NCBI RefSeq assembly: GCF_008085905.1
Contig: NZ_VSFF01000021.1
Coordinates: forward strand, 1-64,000
Reading direction: 5' to 3'
DNA: 64,000 bases
From: Actinomadura syzygii
GTDB taxonomy: Bacteria > Actinomycetota > Actinomycetes > Streptosporangiales > Streptosporangiaceae
The position numbers and the translations under genes are program-made. Position 1 is the stretch's first letter, and each line of letters opens with the position of its first letter. The notes below the pieces were generated by a model that was not told the DNA's origin, did no database searches, and was given only the letters and a program-made list of their open reading frames with translations. This document shows positions 35,628 to 45,220 of the stretch, one piece after another.

Positions 35628-36524
35628 CTACGAGCGGTGCGCGGGAAGAGGGGCGAGATGGTGCCAGGGTGGGCCGTGGCCGAACAAGCCTTGCGCTCGC
35701 CGGGTTCCTTCGGTGACGGCGTCTTGGGTTCCCCGCAGGAGCAGTCGGCCAACGATCAAAACCTCCCGGACCCGCGCACAAACCGACAGCCGTTGTGGGT
35801 CAAGTGCGGGCCAGTACGTAAGCAGGGCTTCGGGGTCGCTCGGATCACCGAACCGCCTGTTCAGCACCACCAGCGATGCCGGATCCCGCTCCGGAGGCGC
35901 CGCGGCTACCAGTTCCAAGTCCAACAACCAACAACGCCCCTGCCGGTCGATCAAAGCGTTGTCGGGATGCTGGTCGTCGTGGCAGACGACTGGTTCGCAG
36001 TGGCCCAGCAGTTCACCGAGGACTTGTCTGGCGTTGTCCCAGCGGTCAGCGAATGCCTCGCCCATGTCGGAACCTAGCCGGTCGCGCCAGGTGGATACGG
36101 GCACCTCGGGCATGCGCACCGGCTGAACCCCATCGGCACCGGCACCGGCACCGGGGAACCGAGCCGCTTGCTCGGCGATCAAGGGCCAACTCTGCGCATG
36201 GGGAGTTGTCGGCGCGCGTTCCACCCATTGGGTCACAAAGGCGAACCGCCCGCAGGCGCGGATCGGCCCGGCCAGGATCCGAGGGGTGTTCACCCCGGCT
36301 TTCCGGAGACGTTCGGTCAGCCGGATCTCGTGGCTCACCTGCTCCAAGGTCGTGGTCCCTGGCCGAGTGACCGTGATCGCGGCGTCTCCGGCCGGGGCAT
36401 GCCAAACCAGCCGGGACCCTCGGGAGACGAGCCTGACCCCCTCGGCACCCAACCCCGCGCGCTCCGCGGCGCACAACCCCGCGCGCTCCGCGGCGCACAA
36501 CGCCGCGCACCTGTCGTCGAGCAC
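35628..36524 (-). CDS. Aminoglycoside-phosphotransferase-family kinase
   Basis: This 298-residue protein has the catalytic loop VCHDDQHPDNALID and metal-binding LLDLELVAAAPPERD of the APH/choline-kinase-like fold. The GTG at 36524 is chosen because GGGAGGA lies 7 nt before it; a longer frame starts at 36575. Residues 7-22 are an in-frame duplication (CAAERAGL twice) produced by a perfect 24-bp tandem repeat at 36451-36498. The substrate is unknown. It is separate from the first kinase (2251-3171) and not closely similar. Confidence 0.75.
   Translation of the reverse strand: MLDDRCAALCAAERAGLCAAERAGLGAEGVRLVSRGSRLVWHAPAGDAAITVTRPGTTTLEQVSHEIRLTERLRKAGVNTPRILAGPIRACGRFAFVTQWVERAPTTPHAQSWPLIAEQAARFPGAGAGADGVQPVRMPEVPVSTWRDRLGSDMGEAFADRWDNARQVLGELLGHCEPVVCHDDQHPDNALIDRQGRCWLLDLELVAAAPPERDPASLVVLNRRFGDPSDPEALLTYWPALDPQRLSVCARVREVLIVGRLLLRGTQDAVTEGTRRAQGLFGHGPPWHHLAPLPAHRS
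36451..36498. repeat. Perfect 24-bp tandem duplication inside a kinase gene
   Basis: Two adjacent identical 24-bp units starting AACCCCGCGCGCTCC duplicate eight codons near the N-terminus of the phosphotransferase gene. The length is a multiple of three, so the frame is preserved. A partial third unit follows. Confidence 0.85.
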
Positions 36525-36657
36525 CGTGGAATCCTCCCATCGGAGCGGACACGGCGGTACCTGCCCGACCGGCACCCGCGCCGACGCGCCGCCCGCCCAG
36601 ACCGTCGGTATCGACGAACGCCCCAGACCGACCAGCGCGCCGGTTCCGGGTGTCGCC

Positions 36658-37491
36658 TTACAGTTCGGGCCAGACCAGGAGGGCGGCGATGCGGGCGACC
36701 ATGCCGGTGGCTTGATCCTTGGTCCAGGTGAAGGCGTCGGTTCCGCCCGGGTCGTCGTGGCAGGCGCCCGAGGCCATCGCGAAGTCGGCTTCCACGGCCG
36801 TCACGAACCGCTCGTTCTGATCACGGTCTCTGGGAGCCTTGCCTTGGGCGGACTTTCTCACCGCCTTGTAGGCGGGGCTGTCACGCAGCGGGTCCAGGGC
36901 TTTGCGGGCAGCGGCGACGGCGTCCTCGTACTTGCCCGCATGGATGAGCTCGCGTGCCTCGCGGATCCGCTTGGCCGCGGTCGCCTGTTCCGGGGCTTGG
37001 GTGATGGGGACCAGGACCTCGGCGTGCGCGGCCGCGTCCACCCGTTCCAGCTCGCGCACCCACTCCCCCGACTCCAGGTCGGCGCGCACCTGGCAGATGG
37101 CGGTGAACGGCACCGGCGGGTCGCCGTCGACGCCCGCGACCGTCACCTCCAGGTGGGCGTAGACGACATCGGCGCGCCGCCGCTCGACCAGACGCAGTTG
37201 CTCGTCGGTGACGAAGCCGATCAGCTCGAATGCGGTGGCCCTGGCGGCCGGGCTGATGGTGTGCGGCCTTTCCAGGCGGGCCAGCAGCCGCTGCCCTAGC
37301 GAGGGAGCCTCGTCGATGTACATCAGCGCCGACAGCATCAGGGGCGGCGGGCTCTTGCGGTCGTCCACTCGGTGGATGTCCAGGCTGATCCGCAACTCGG
37401 CGCCGCCGACCGCCGGAATCAGGAGCAAGGCCCTGCGCGCCAGCGCGAAACCGACCCGGGCGCCGGGAATAGGAAGATCAACCTCGGTCAT
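36658..37491 (-). CDS. Uncharacterised protein
   Basis: The 277-residue product starts MTEVDLPIPGARVGFALARR. A beta-rich N-terminal half (ELRISLDIHRVDDRKSPPPL, VVYAHLEVTVAGVDG) is followed by a helical, charged C-terminal half (AKRIREARELIHAGKYEDAV, AAARKALDPLRD) and a conserved-looking FTWTKDQATGMVARIAALLV tail. No catalytic motif or family is recognised and it appears cytosolic. Copy B of the diverged repeat lies about 370 nt upstream. Confidence 0.6.
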   Translation of the reverse strand: MTEVDLPIPGARVGFALARRALLLIPAVGGAELRISLDIHRVDDRKSPPPLMLSALMYIDEAPSLGQRLLARLERPHTISPAARATAFELIGFVTDEQLRLVERRRADVVYAHLEVTVAGVDGDPPVPFTAICQVRADLESGEWVRELERVDAAAHAEVLVPITQAPEQATAAKRIREARELIHAGKYEDAVAAARKALDPLRDSPAYKAVRKSAQGKAPRDRDQNERFVTAVEADFAMASGACHDDPGGTDAFTWTKDQATGMVARIAALLVWPEL

Positions 37492-38235
37492 GGCGAGCAA
37501 CCGTTCATTGTCGTGTTGCGCTGATGATCTGCCCAGTGTCGCGTACCCGGCGGTCGCCCCGCCTGGGATTTTCCGAGGTCGGCGAGCGCTGGCGCGGCAA
37601 CCACCAGAAAGTGGCCAACCGCCGGCCGGTCGGACGCCCCGGGCCGGTCCGGCGGCGCGCCGTACCGTCTGTACCCCGAGCAGGAAACGGTCTCACGCTC
37701 ATCGTTCGGCCCAGTCACACCGCCACGCGACCAATCCGATCGAGACCCGGTCGCGCCTGGTCGAGTTCGATCGCCGAGTCGCAAGAGGGAATATCCACCA
37801 GAGCCGACTGATCCGCTGAAAGCAGAGATTGTCGGCAATGCACGTCACCGTCGGAGGATCGGCGGCGCCCACGATACAGCACACCGGCGCTTTCCCTACA
37901 TATTCCCAGAACACGGCCGCTTTCACCCTTTCCGGCGATAACGAGCCCTAAGACGCCCCCGGCGGGCCGTCTCCTCCCATCGAGCGAATTCGCCCATTCC
38001 GCACTGTGTGCCGACAAAGCTACGGGTGCCCGTACGGGGCCTCTGACCAGGCCGAACACGCGCGGCGTCGGTATTACTGCGGATACTAGGCGGATTCTTT
38101 TTCCGTGGGGCCCGTGGCCGCGCTAGTCTCCGATCGGCTCGTGGGATGAGAGCCGCCTTGGCGCCGGCGCGAGGTGGTGTTCATCTGCGCGGGCCGACCG
38201 GCCGCCCCCTGGGCCGGGAAAGGGAGGGCGCGTTC
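37492..38235. other. Intergenic region holding repeat copy B
   Basis: Other than the repeat at 37856-38015, I see no gene. Short open frames here overlap on both strands and lack ribosome binding sites. Confidence 0.4.
37856..38015. repeat. Diverged upstream repeat, copy B
   Basis: This is the second copy of the element at 34888-35045, in the same orientation, sharing the 17-bp core at 37864-37880 and the flanking CTTTCC blocks. The nearest gene in the corresponding direction starts at 37491, so an intervening decayed gene is possible. Confidence 0.55.
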
Positions 38236-38343
38236 ATGAACACGCCCGATGCCGTCGACTACGCCAGGCGTTCGGACATGATCTGCATGGCTTTGGAGCT
38301 GTTGCGCTTCATCGCCTGGATGATCATGCTCGTGGCGCGGTGA
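38236..38343 (+). CDS. Possible 35-residue membrane peptide
   Basis: The ATG at 38236 is preceded by AAAGGGAGGG with ideal spacing. The peptide is MNTPDAVDYARRSDMICMAL plus a hydrophobic ELLRFIAWMIMLVAR tail, so it has a short polar head and one probable membrane helix. It could be a small regulatory or type-I-toxin-like peptide, but no antisense RNA promoter is evident. It is not in a recognisable operon. Confidence 0.45.
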   Translation: MNTPDAVDYARRSDMICMALELLRFIAWMIMLVAR

Positions 38344-38588
38344 CGGCAGCGGCCTGACGGGCCGCGGGGCCTGGTACCGCACGCAGTCGGCGAGACCAGC
38401 GGGTACCAGGCCCCAACCCCTGAGAGGAATTCTCAGGAGGCAGCATCCTATGAGCCGATAAGCTGCATTTGCAGCGCCCTTACCAAAAGTCTTCCAAAGA
38501 TTCTGCGTCGTGTGACGCAGAGCGGCGTGCGGTGGATGAATTCCCCGCGGTATCGGCGCTGGTCGGTGCGGCGTCGACGTGGGAATGG

Positions 38589-39224
38589 TCAGCAGGTGTC
38601 GAGCAGGCGCCCGAGCGCGGTCTTCTCCGCGGCGTCGGCGGTCAGCGCGTAGCGGTACTTCACGTCGATCCACGACCGGGCGTACATGCAGCGGAACGAG
38701 GCCAGCGGCGGCGTCCACTGAGCCGGGTCCTTGTCGCCCTTGGCCTGGTTGACGTTGTCGGTGACCGCCCACAGCTGCGAGCCGGTCAGGTCGTTGGCGA
38801 ACTGGCGGCGGCGCGCGGTCGTCCAGGTGTCGGCGCCGGACCGCCACGCCTGCGCCAGCGGGACCATGTGATCGATGTCCAGGTCGTCGCGCCGGGTCCA
38901 GACGGCGCCGTCATAGGGGCTGCGCCAGGTGCCGGAGATCGCCGCGCACTTGGCGTCGACCTGGACGTTCTCGCCGTCGCGCTTGAGAACGACTTCCCGG
39001 GCATTGCAGTTGTCGCCTTGGTTGGTCCAGTGCGGGAATTTCTCGCGGGTGTATCCGTCCATCGAGCCTTCGGCGTGGACGGTGAGGGCGTCCAGGTGGA
39101 TGCGGGCGGCGTCCGCGGCGGGGGGCGGGGGCGGTGCGGCCTGGGCCGCCGGCACCGTGAGAACGGCCATCGCGATGGCGGTGGTGGTGGTCAGGAGCAT
39201 GGCCACGGCGGGGGTGATGCGCAT
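38589..39224 (-). CDS. Secreted HNH-family nuclease
   Basis: This 211-residue protein begins with a Sec signal (MRITPAVAMLLTTTTAIAMA, cleavage near AQAAP). The mature domain contains the HNH/DUF1524 core DDLDIDHMVPLAQAWRSGAD followed by ANDLTGSQLWAVTDNVNQAK and a C-terminal CMYARSWIDVKYRY. Four cysteines may form disulfides. GAGAGAGG precedes the ATG at 39224. Such exported nucleases are common in actinomycetes and probably serve nutrient scavenging or developmental DNA degradation. Confidence 0.85.
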   Translation of the reverse strand: MRITPAVAMLLTTTTAIAMAVLTVPAAQAAPPPPPAADAARIHLDALTVHAEGSMDGYTREKFPHWTNQGDNCNAREVVLKRDGENVQVDAKCAAISGTWRSPYDGAVWTRRDDLDIDHMVPLAQAWRSGADTWTTARRRQFANDLTGSQLWAVTDNVNQAKGDKDPAQWTPPLASFRCMYARSWIDVKYRYALTADAAEKTALGRLLDTC

Positions 39225-39601
39225 GCCGGTCCTCTCTCGACTGTCAGGAGCTACGCATCGAGCATCACCAGCCCGGGGGCGAAGCGTACCGCCAATGAGG
39301 CGCAGGCAGCGCCTCGGACACCCAGACGTCACCGCCGTGCCAGCGATCTCGGCAACTCCGCGCCTTCGCCATGTCGCTCATATACCAACCCAGGGTGACA
39401 TGTGGCGTGACAGTGGATGTTTTCGGAAGGTGCTCTCAGACTTGATTTCCGCCCCTTTTAGAAAATGCTGGTAACTGTGTCTGTCCTATCTTCTGGCCAT
39501 GCGACCCGATCACACCAGAGGCCGAACATCGTGGCCCGACGCCACACCGCGCACGGAAGGGCACCTAGTCCAAATGTGGACAGGGAGAAGGAGCACATCC
39601 G
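39225..39601. other. Intergenic region
   Basis: This divergent interval between the nuclease and the DUF397 remnant shows no gene. A lower-GC patch around 39440-39480 and AGGGAGAAGGAG at 39580-39591 probably belong to the promoter and ribosome binding site of the DUF397 gene. Confidence 0.4.
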
Positions 39602-39790
39602 ATGACTGAAGGGGAGATCAAATTTTGCAAGTTCCGACACTCGCGCCCGGAAGGCGATTACGGAACTCGGAGCAGGTGCGGTGTTCGTCAGAATCCAAGA
39701 TCCCAAGAATGGGAAGGTGGCCTACCTGGATTTCACTGCAGATGAGATCCGACACCTTTTCGAGATGCTACGCCAGGCCTCACCGGAGAC
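39602..39790 (+). pseudogene. Frameshifted DUF397 gene
   Basis: The ATG at 39602 opens MTEGEIKFCKFRHSRPEGD. About base 39655 the homology moves to another frame, ELGAGAVFVRIQDPKNGKVA, then YLDFTADEIRHLFEMLRQAS. These are the two halves of a DUF397 domain; about two bases are missing where the consensus has Gly-Asp-Cys-Val. The natural C-terminal stop is also lost at the junction with the membrane-protein gene near 39793. Confidence 0.65.
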
Positions 39791-39792
39791 GG

Positions 39793-40407
39793 TCACGTGG
39801 GCGGCTGTTCGGGGCGCAGCCACTGCCCGCCGCCGAGCGGGGCGGCCAGTACGTGCGCGACCAGCAGCACTCCGGGCACCACCGAGTTCACCAGCGCGGT
39901 GGCGGCCACCAGGGGGGCCGAGCCGGACTCCCACCACGACGGAGGAAGGCTGGTCATCACGCCCGCGAAGACCGGGGTGAGCGTCCCGTAGGCCACGCTC
40001 CCGAACGTGGCGAAGGGGACCGACGCCTGGTGCAGGTCCAGCGAGTGCCGTGCGGCGTCGCGCCGGGCCCGAGACCTGCGGGTGAATCCCCGGCGGAGTG
40101 TGGGCAGGAGCAGCACTGCGGTGATGACCAGGCCCGGGACCACGAGGGTCGAGCAGAGGACCCACAGCGCCGGTCTCCCGTAGACGACGGACAGGTATTC
40201 GCTGGTCGTCCTCGCCAGTTGGAGCGCGACGCCGACCACGACACCGAGCGTCGCCAGCCGCGTCACCCGGCCCAGGTGAGCCAGTGCCCGCCGGTGCGCC
40301 TCGCCACCGTCGTGCTCGGATCCGCCGTCGACATGCGCCATCATGAGCCAGCACATGGCGCTCGCCAGGCCGGCGGCACCGACGGCCAGCATGCCGCTGG
40401 CCGCCAT
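39793..40407 (-). pseudogene. 5'-truncated multi-pass membrane protein
   Basis: The frame encodes hydrophobic segments SGMLAVGAAGLASAMCWLMM, RLATLGVVVGVALQLA, ALWVLCSTLVVPGLVITAVL and PLVAATALVNSVVPGVLLVA, so at least five membrane helices in about 204 residues. Similarity-like composition starts before the ATG at 40407 (VWSLGMAASG) and ends where the plus-strand beta-galactosidase fragment begins at 40435. This suggests the N-terminus was removed at a recombination junction. No family is recognised. Confidence 0.5.
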
Positions 40408-40434
40408 CCCCAGACTCCACACCCTTGCGCAGTT

Positions 40435-41013
40435 AGGGTCCTGGTCGCTGCCAGCGGCGTCGTCGACGAGCACGACCATGTGCACCTCGGCGGCTATCCG
40501 GCACCGCTGCGGGACGCGCTCGGCATCGTGGTCGACGAGTTCTGGCCGATCCCCGACGACGCCTCCGTCGGCGTGACGTTCGGCGACCGCGCCGTCCCGT
40601 CGACGCTGTGGAGCGAGTGGCTGGAGCCCGGCACCGTAGAGCCTGTGGCCCTCTACGGCGCCGGACCGTTCGCCGGCCGCCCGGCGGTCACCCGCAACGC
40701 ACATGGCGCCGGACGTGCCTGGTACGTGAGCTGCCACCTTGGCCAGGACATCGGCCTCGTGCTGGACGAGGCGCTCGCCGACGCGGGCGTCCGGCCGGCG
40801 CTCGACGTCCCCGCCGGGGTCGAGGCCACCCGCCGCGACGGCCCCAGCGCCTCCTACCTCTTTCTGCTCAACCATCGCGACGCCGAGGGGGTCCTGCCCG
40901 TCCCGGACGGCGTCGATCTGCTGACCGGCACCGCCGTGCGGGGCACGCTGCGACTGGCCCCGCTCGGGGCGGCAGTGCTCAGAACCCCAAGTGACGACCA
41001 CCCCGAGAGGTGA
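40435..41013 (+). pseudogene. GH42 beta-galactosidase C-terminal fragment
   Basis: The frame from 40435 reads GVVDEHDHVHLGGYPAPLRD, then WSEWLEPGTVEPVALYGAGP and the domain-C-like end (LFLLNHRDAEGVLPVP). These are the trimerisation and C-terminal domains of GH42 beta-galactosidases. The catalytic TIM barrel (over 400 residues) is absent because the sequence starts abruptly next to the membrane-protein remnant. The fragment has no start codon of its own. Confidence 0.75.
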
Positions 41014-41015
41014 TC

Positions 41016-42160
41016 ATGCGACGATCACTGCACGCCCTGGTCGGGCTGACGCTCGGCTCCGCCCCTCCTGGTCACCGTCGTCCCCGCGCCGCCTGCGCTG
41101 GCGGCCCCCGGCCCCGGCCGGTGCGCCGTGCTCGACCTGCACGGCGTCCCGGCCGGGGCGCTGCCCGCGGAGATCAACGAGCTCAACGTGTTCGCCGACC
41201 GTGGCGCGTGGCACGCCTACGCGCTGCCGCGGCCGGGCGACACCGGCGCCTACGGCGGATTCTGAGAGCCGCTGTACATCGCCCAGGAGTACCCGTGATG
41301 GCTGAGCAAAGCGTTCAGCCGCATCCGCCTGCGTGAGGACGGCCGCGACATCGACCTCGGCGCCGCGCGCGACCCGCGCTTCACCGCGCTGTCTGGGATG
41401 CTTCGACAGACCTACGAACTGCCCCGGCGTCGGCTACTTCGGCTCCACGCCCGGCGACACGTCGGAGACCTCCACCACCAACACCCACATCCGCTACATC
41501 GCCTCGACCGACGACGGCGCGACCTGGAGCGCCCCTGCGGACCTCAACCCGCATGTCCGCAAGCCGGACTGGGCGGGCATGTTCGCCTCGTCCGGGCACG
41601 GGATCCAGCTCGCGTCCGGCCGCCTCGTCCAGCCGATCGTGTTCCGGGACGGCGGCGTCCCCCACGCGTCTAACATCTACTCCGACGACCACGGCGCGAC
41701 GTGGCACAACGGGCGACCGCCGGATCCGGCGTGAACGAGAGCAAGGCCGCGCAGCGCTCCACCGGGCGGATCGCCCAGAACATGCGCTCCAACACCGATG
41801 GGAACCGCTGGTACGCCACCGCCGCAGACGTGACCGCGCCTTTCGGAACGTCCTGGAACAGCGGCCTGATCGACCCGCGCTGCAACGGCGGCGAGATCTC
41901 CTACCTCCAGCCGACCACGGGCGCCCCCGGCGCTGACGGCCCTCATCCTTCACAGCAACAACGCGGCAGCCTCGCGCACCGACCTCACCGTCCGCGTCAC
42001 CCACGACGACGGCGCGAGCTGGCCGCGCCAAGCCCTGCTCAAGCCGGGTGCCGCCGACCACTCCACCATAGCCGTCCTCGCCGACGGCTCCATCGGCGAC
42101 CTCTACGAGATCGGCGACACCGGCGGCATCGTCTTCACCCTCCCCTGGCTCGACTCCTGA
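41016..42160 (+). pseudogene. Multiply frameshifted secreted GH33 sialidase
   Basis: An ATG at 41016 with GAGAGG begins a signal peptide whose hydrophobic part continues in another frame (LLVTVVPAPPALAAP). Sialidase sequence then follows across several frames: DDGATWSAPADLNPHVRKPD (an Asp-box), ASSGHGIQLASGRLVQPIVF, SDDHGATWHNG, GVNESKAAQRSTGRIAQNMR, TDLTVRVTHDDGASWPRQAL, ending LADGSIGDLYEIGDTGG. In-frame stops near 41265 and 41299 also interrupt it. With the GH42 piece it marks a former glycan-degradation locus. Confidence 0.75.
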
Positions 42161-42170
42161 ACCGACCGCA

Positions 42171-43628
42171 TCACTGTTCCTGGTCGTCGGATCGGTGAGG
42201 CGCAAGAGGGATCCGTAGCGTGAACTCGGCTCCTCGCGCGCCGTCCCGGATCTGAAGGGTTCCCTGGTGCAATGCGGCGATGTCGCGCGCGATCGCCAGA
42301 CCAAGGCCCGTGCCGCCAGCCTCGCGGTCACGCGCGGTGTCGAGCCGGACGAAGCGATCGAAGACTCGGTCCCGGTCTGCCGGAGGGATGCCGGGGCCGT
42401 CGTCGGCGACGGTCAACACCGCGTCGCCGTCCTGCGCGGTGAGGGTGACCGTGACGATGGTGGCGGCATAGCGCTGGGCGTTGTCCAACAGACTGTTCAG
42501 CAGACGACTGAGCATCCCCAGTTCACCCAGGACCTGCACTTGACTGCTCAACTCGGCCTGGATCGGGATTTCGGAAGGCGGCCCACCGGTCGCGCCGCGC
42601 CCGCTGGTTCGCCGCGCACGGATCTCGGCGGCGGCCAGGGAGCTGAGGTCGAGCGGTTCGCCGTCGACGGGGTCGGCCCCGACCCGGGTGAGGAACAACA
42701 GGTCCCGGACGAGTGTCTCCAACCGGCCGGTGGCGGTGAGTGCTTCTCGCACGGGGACGGTCGTCTCTGGGGAGTCGCAGCTCATGGCCAGCTCTTCGAG
42801 GCTGACGCGAAGTCCCGCCAGAGGGGTGCGCAGTTCGTGCGCGGCGTCGGCGGTGAACTGGCGCTGTCGACGTACGGACTGCTCCAGTCTCTCCAACGCC
42901 GAGTTCACGGTGCGCGCCAGCAGGGCGATCTCGTCCTCGCCTGTCGGCTCGGGCACCCGCATGGACAGGTCGCTGCCGGTGATCTCGCCGAACCGGGCCC
43001 GGATCTGCTCGACCGGGCGCAACGTCCCGCCCACGACACGCCAGGTCGCCCAGGCGATCAGCGCTGACACGGCCACGACGAAACCGGCCAGGACCCATTC
43101 CAGGCGCCGACCGATCAGCAGGGCCGGGACGGGCCGGGCGCCGTAGACGACCATCGCCCCGGGCCCGGTCGTGACACGGACGACCTGTATGGCCACACAT
43201 CCGCCGACAGGCGCCGAGCAGGTGATGAAGCTCCTGAGACGCGCCGTCGGCGGTGGGACCACGGAGCTCAGCAGAGGACGCCCCGCCGCCGTCGACGTCG
43301 CGTTGACGACCTGCCGGTCGGCATTGACGACCTGGATCAGTGTGGGATCCCCAGGCTCTACGGGAATCGGTTTCCGCAGTGTCCCCTGACGCAGGTCGGC
43401 CGTGACACGCTGGGTGCGCACGCGGATATCGCTCAACAGGTAATCGCGCTCTCTGTGACGAAGCGCCAGATCGAACCCGGTCACCAGCACCGCGAGCACC
43501 ACGACCGCCACGAGCGCGGCAATGGCCGTGTCCCTGACGCGGATTGACGGACGCGACAACGTGCCCCCGATCACCTCCCCGGTTTCCCGTCGTCCTCCGT
43601 TCCCCCAGTCCCTATCACTAATCCCCAT
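42171..43628 (-). CDS. Two-component sensor histidine kinase
   Basis: This protein has about 485 residues. It has an N-terminal helix (AALVAVVVLAVLVTGFDLAL), an extracytoplasmic domain with a CSAPVGGC disulfide-like pair, and a second helix (LEWVLAGFVVAVSALIAW). HAMP, the HisKA box TADAAHELRTPLAGL, the N box LLDNAQRYA and ATP-binding ADDGPGIPPADRD and TGLGLAIARD follow. The start at 43628 is uncertain (weak ribosome binding site), and a GTG at about 43571 is possible. No response-regulator gene adjoins it; the DNA on its upstream side is a decayed DUF5990 gene. Confidence 0.85.
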   Translation of the reverse strand: MGISDRDWGNGGRRETGEVIGGTLSRPSIRVRDTAIAALVAVVVLAVLVTGFDLALRHRERDYLLSDIRVRTQRVTADLRQGTLRKPIPVEPGDPTLIQVVNADRQVVNATSTAAGRPLLSSVVPPPTARLRSFITCSAPVGGCVAIQVVRVTTGPGAMVVYGARPVPALLIGRRLEWVLAGFVVAVSALIAWATWRVVGGTLRPVEQIRARFGEITGSDLSMRVPEPTGEDEIALLARTVNSALERLEQSVRRQRQFTADAAHELRTPLAGLRVSLEELAMSCDSPETTVPVREALTATGRLETLVRDLLFLTRVGADPVDGEPLDLSSLAAAEIRARRTSGRGATGGPPSEIPIQAELSSQVQVLGELGMLSRLLNSLLDNAQRYAATIVTVTLTAQDGDAVLTVADDGPGIPPADRDRVFDRFVRLDTARDREAGGTGLGLAIARDIAALHQGTLQIRDGARGAEFTLRIPLAPHRSDDQEQ

Positions 43629-43714
43629 GGCCACATCGCTGATCGTCCCGGCCTGGACGGATCGCGGCAGGCGGTGAACGCCATCTAGGCCGAGCACGAC
43701 GATGTGCGCGATGG

Positions 43715-44175
43715 TCATCCGGCCTGGTCGGCGGACCAATCGATCAGGGGCGGACGGATCGCGGCGCACAGCGGCCCGCCGTCGGCGTCGGTGAGCCCGA
43801 GCCGGGCGATGAGGCGCCCGTGGCCTCGGGCGGCGTGAAGGGCGGCGGAGTCGACAGCGTCCAGCACTAGCTTCGCCCGGCGGAACATGGTGAAGGCACC
43901 GGTGCCGTCCACCGCGCCCCAGGAAAGGTAGATGAACCGCTCGCCCGGCGCGCCCTGGATGTAGGGGCCTTGACGTCGATGCCCGCCTGGACGGGCGCCG
44001 CGGTAGCCTCCAAGGTCCAGGCGGCCGTCTCCCCGTCGCCCGGATGCGGATCCAGGACCTCGTCGGCGCGCTCCCGCCCTTGGACACCGACATGGACGTT
44101 GCGGTACTCGGGCGCGTCCGCCGACGGTCCGACGTCGCGGCCAGGCAGGTCCCGTGCCTTGATACGGATCTGGAT
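43715..44175 (-). pseudogene. Frameshifted DUF5990 gene
   Basis: The N-terminal part (IQIRIKARDLPGRDVGPSAD, YRNVHVGVQGRERADEVLD) and the C-terminal part (AFTMFRRAKLVLDAV, LTDADGGPLCAAIRPPLIDW) together make a complete DUF5990 protein of about 150 residues. They lie in different frames. The break is near 43968, where a run that should encode Lys-Gly-Pro-Tyr lacks one G/C. No start codon remains before IQIRI, and the upstream ankyrin frame runs straight into it. Function of the family is unknown. Confidence 0.7.
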
Positions 44176-44214
44176 CCCGGTCGGTTCCGGGCGCGTCCGA
44201 CGGCGGCCGCCGCG

Positions 44215-45220
44215 TCCGGTCACCGGCCGAAGGAGGGCGGCGGCCTCCTCATGGGCCGGGCTGCGGCCGGGACAGCCGGACGGTTCGCATTCCTCCAGGG
44301 CGGTGCGTCGGTGCACAGGATCGCGCAGGTCGGGATCCGCGCCATGGCTGAGAAGTCGCCGAACGGCCGCGAGTCTGCCATTGCCCGCTGCGGTGTCCCC
44401 ACTCGGCGTCCGGTTCGTTGACGGCCGTCCCGACGGCGACGAGCCGGTCGATGACGTCCAACCGCTGGTGGCCGACGGCGAAGGTCAGCGCGCGGAGCCG
44501 ACTCTGCGGCGTGCAGCGGGCCAGCGGCCAGCCCGTGACGTCGCCCGCTGCGGCGGCGGTCTCCAGGCTGTCGACGCGGGTGCCCGCGGCGATCAGGACG
44601 TCAAGGACCTCGGTCATCCCGAAGACCGCCGCGTGGAGCAGGGCCGTCGCGCCCGGGACGCCTCCGGAATCGGGCGCCGAGACGGCCTCAAGGTCGGCAC
44701 CGGCCGCGATCAGCACGCTCGCGACCTCAGCGTCGCCATAGCTGGCGGCGGTGATCAGCGGTGTCTCCCGGTCGCTGGGGCGACCGTCGACCGGCGCGCC
44801 CGCCCCGATCAGGGCCCTGGCGATGGCACCGGTCCCGGGCAGTTCGCCGGGCAGGCCGAGCCGGCCGCGGTTGAAGCGCATCATCGTGACGTAGCCGAGC
44901 GGTTCTTCGCAGGCGTTGTCGGACCACCGCTCGAGGTTCCTGGTGGCCAATTCCGGGTGCTCCGCCAGCAATTTCGTCAGGCCAGACAGGTCTCGATCGT
45001 TGAGGATGATCCGGCGTTCGACTTCGAGCTTCAGCCTCGTCCAGCCTGCGAAGCCGTATTCGCGGGCAAGCGCGAGCTGAGCCGAGGACATAATGATCCG
45101 GTCCGAAACAGAGCGGATCCGTGCCGCCGCCTGGGGATCGCCCTGCCGGGCCTCGCGCAGAAGGTCTTTGGCCTGGTGGCGAAGCTGAGCCAGATCAGGA
45201 CGGGCGGGCAGGTCGCGCAT
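44215..45220 (-). pseudogene. Frameshifted ankyrin-repeat protein
   Basis: The ATG at 45220 begins MRDLPARPDLAQLRHQAKDL, an N-terminal leader often found in actinomycete ankyrin proteins. Ankyrin units such as RETPLITAASYGDAEVASVL, IAAGADLEAV and ATALLHAAVFGMTEVLDVLI follow. Near 44390 the frame shifts: the C-terminal repeats (GNGRLAAVRRLLSHGADPDL, then HRRTALEECE) continue in another frame to about 44215. The stop codon is missing, so that frame continues into the DUF5990 remnant. Confidence 0.7.
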
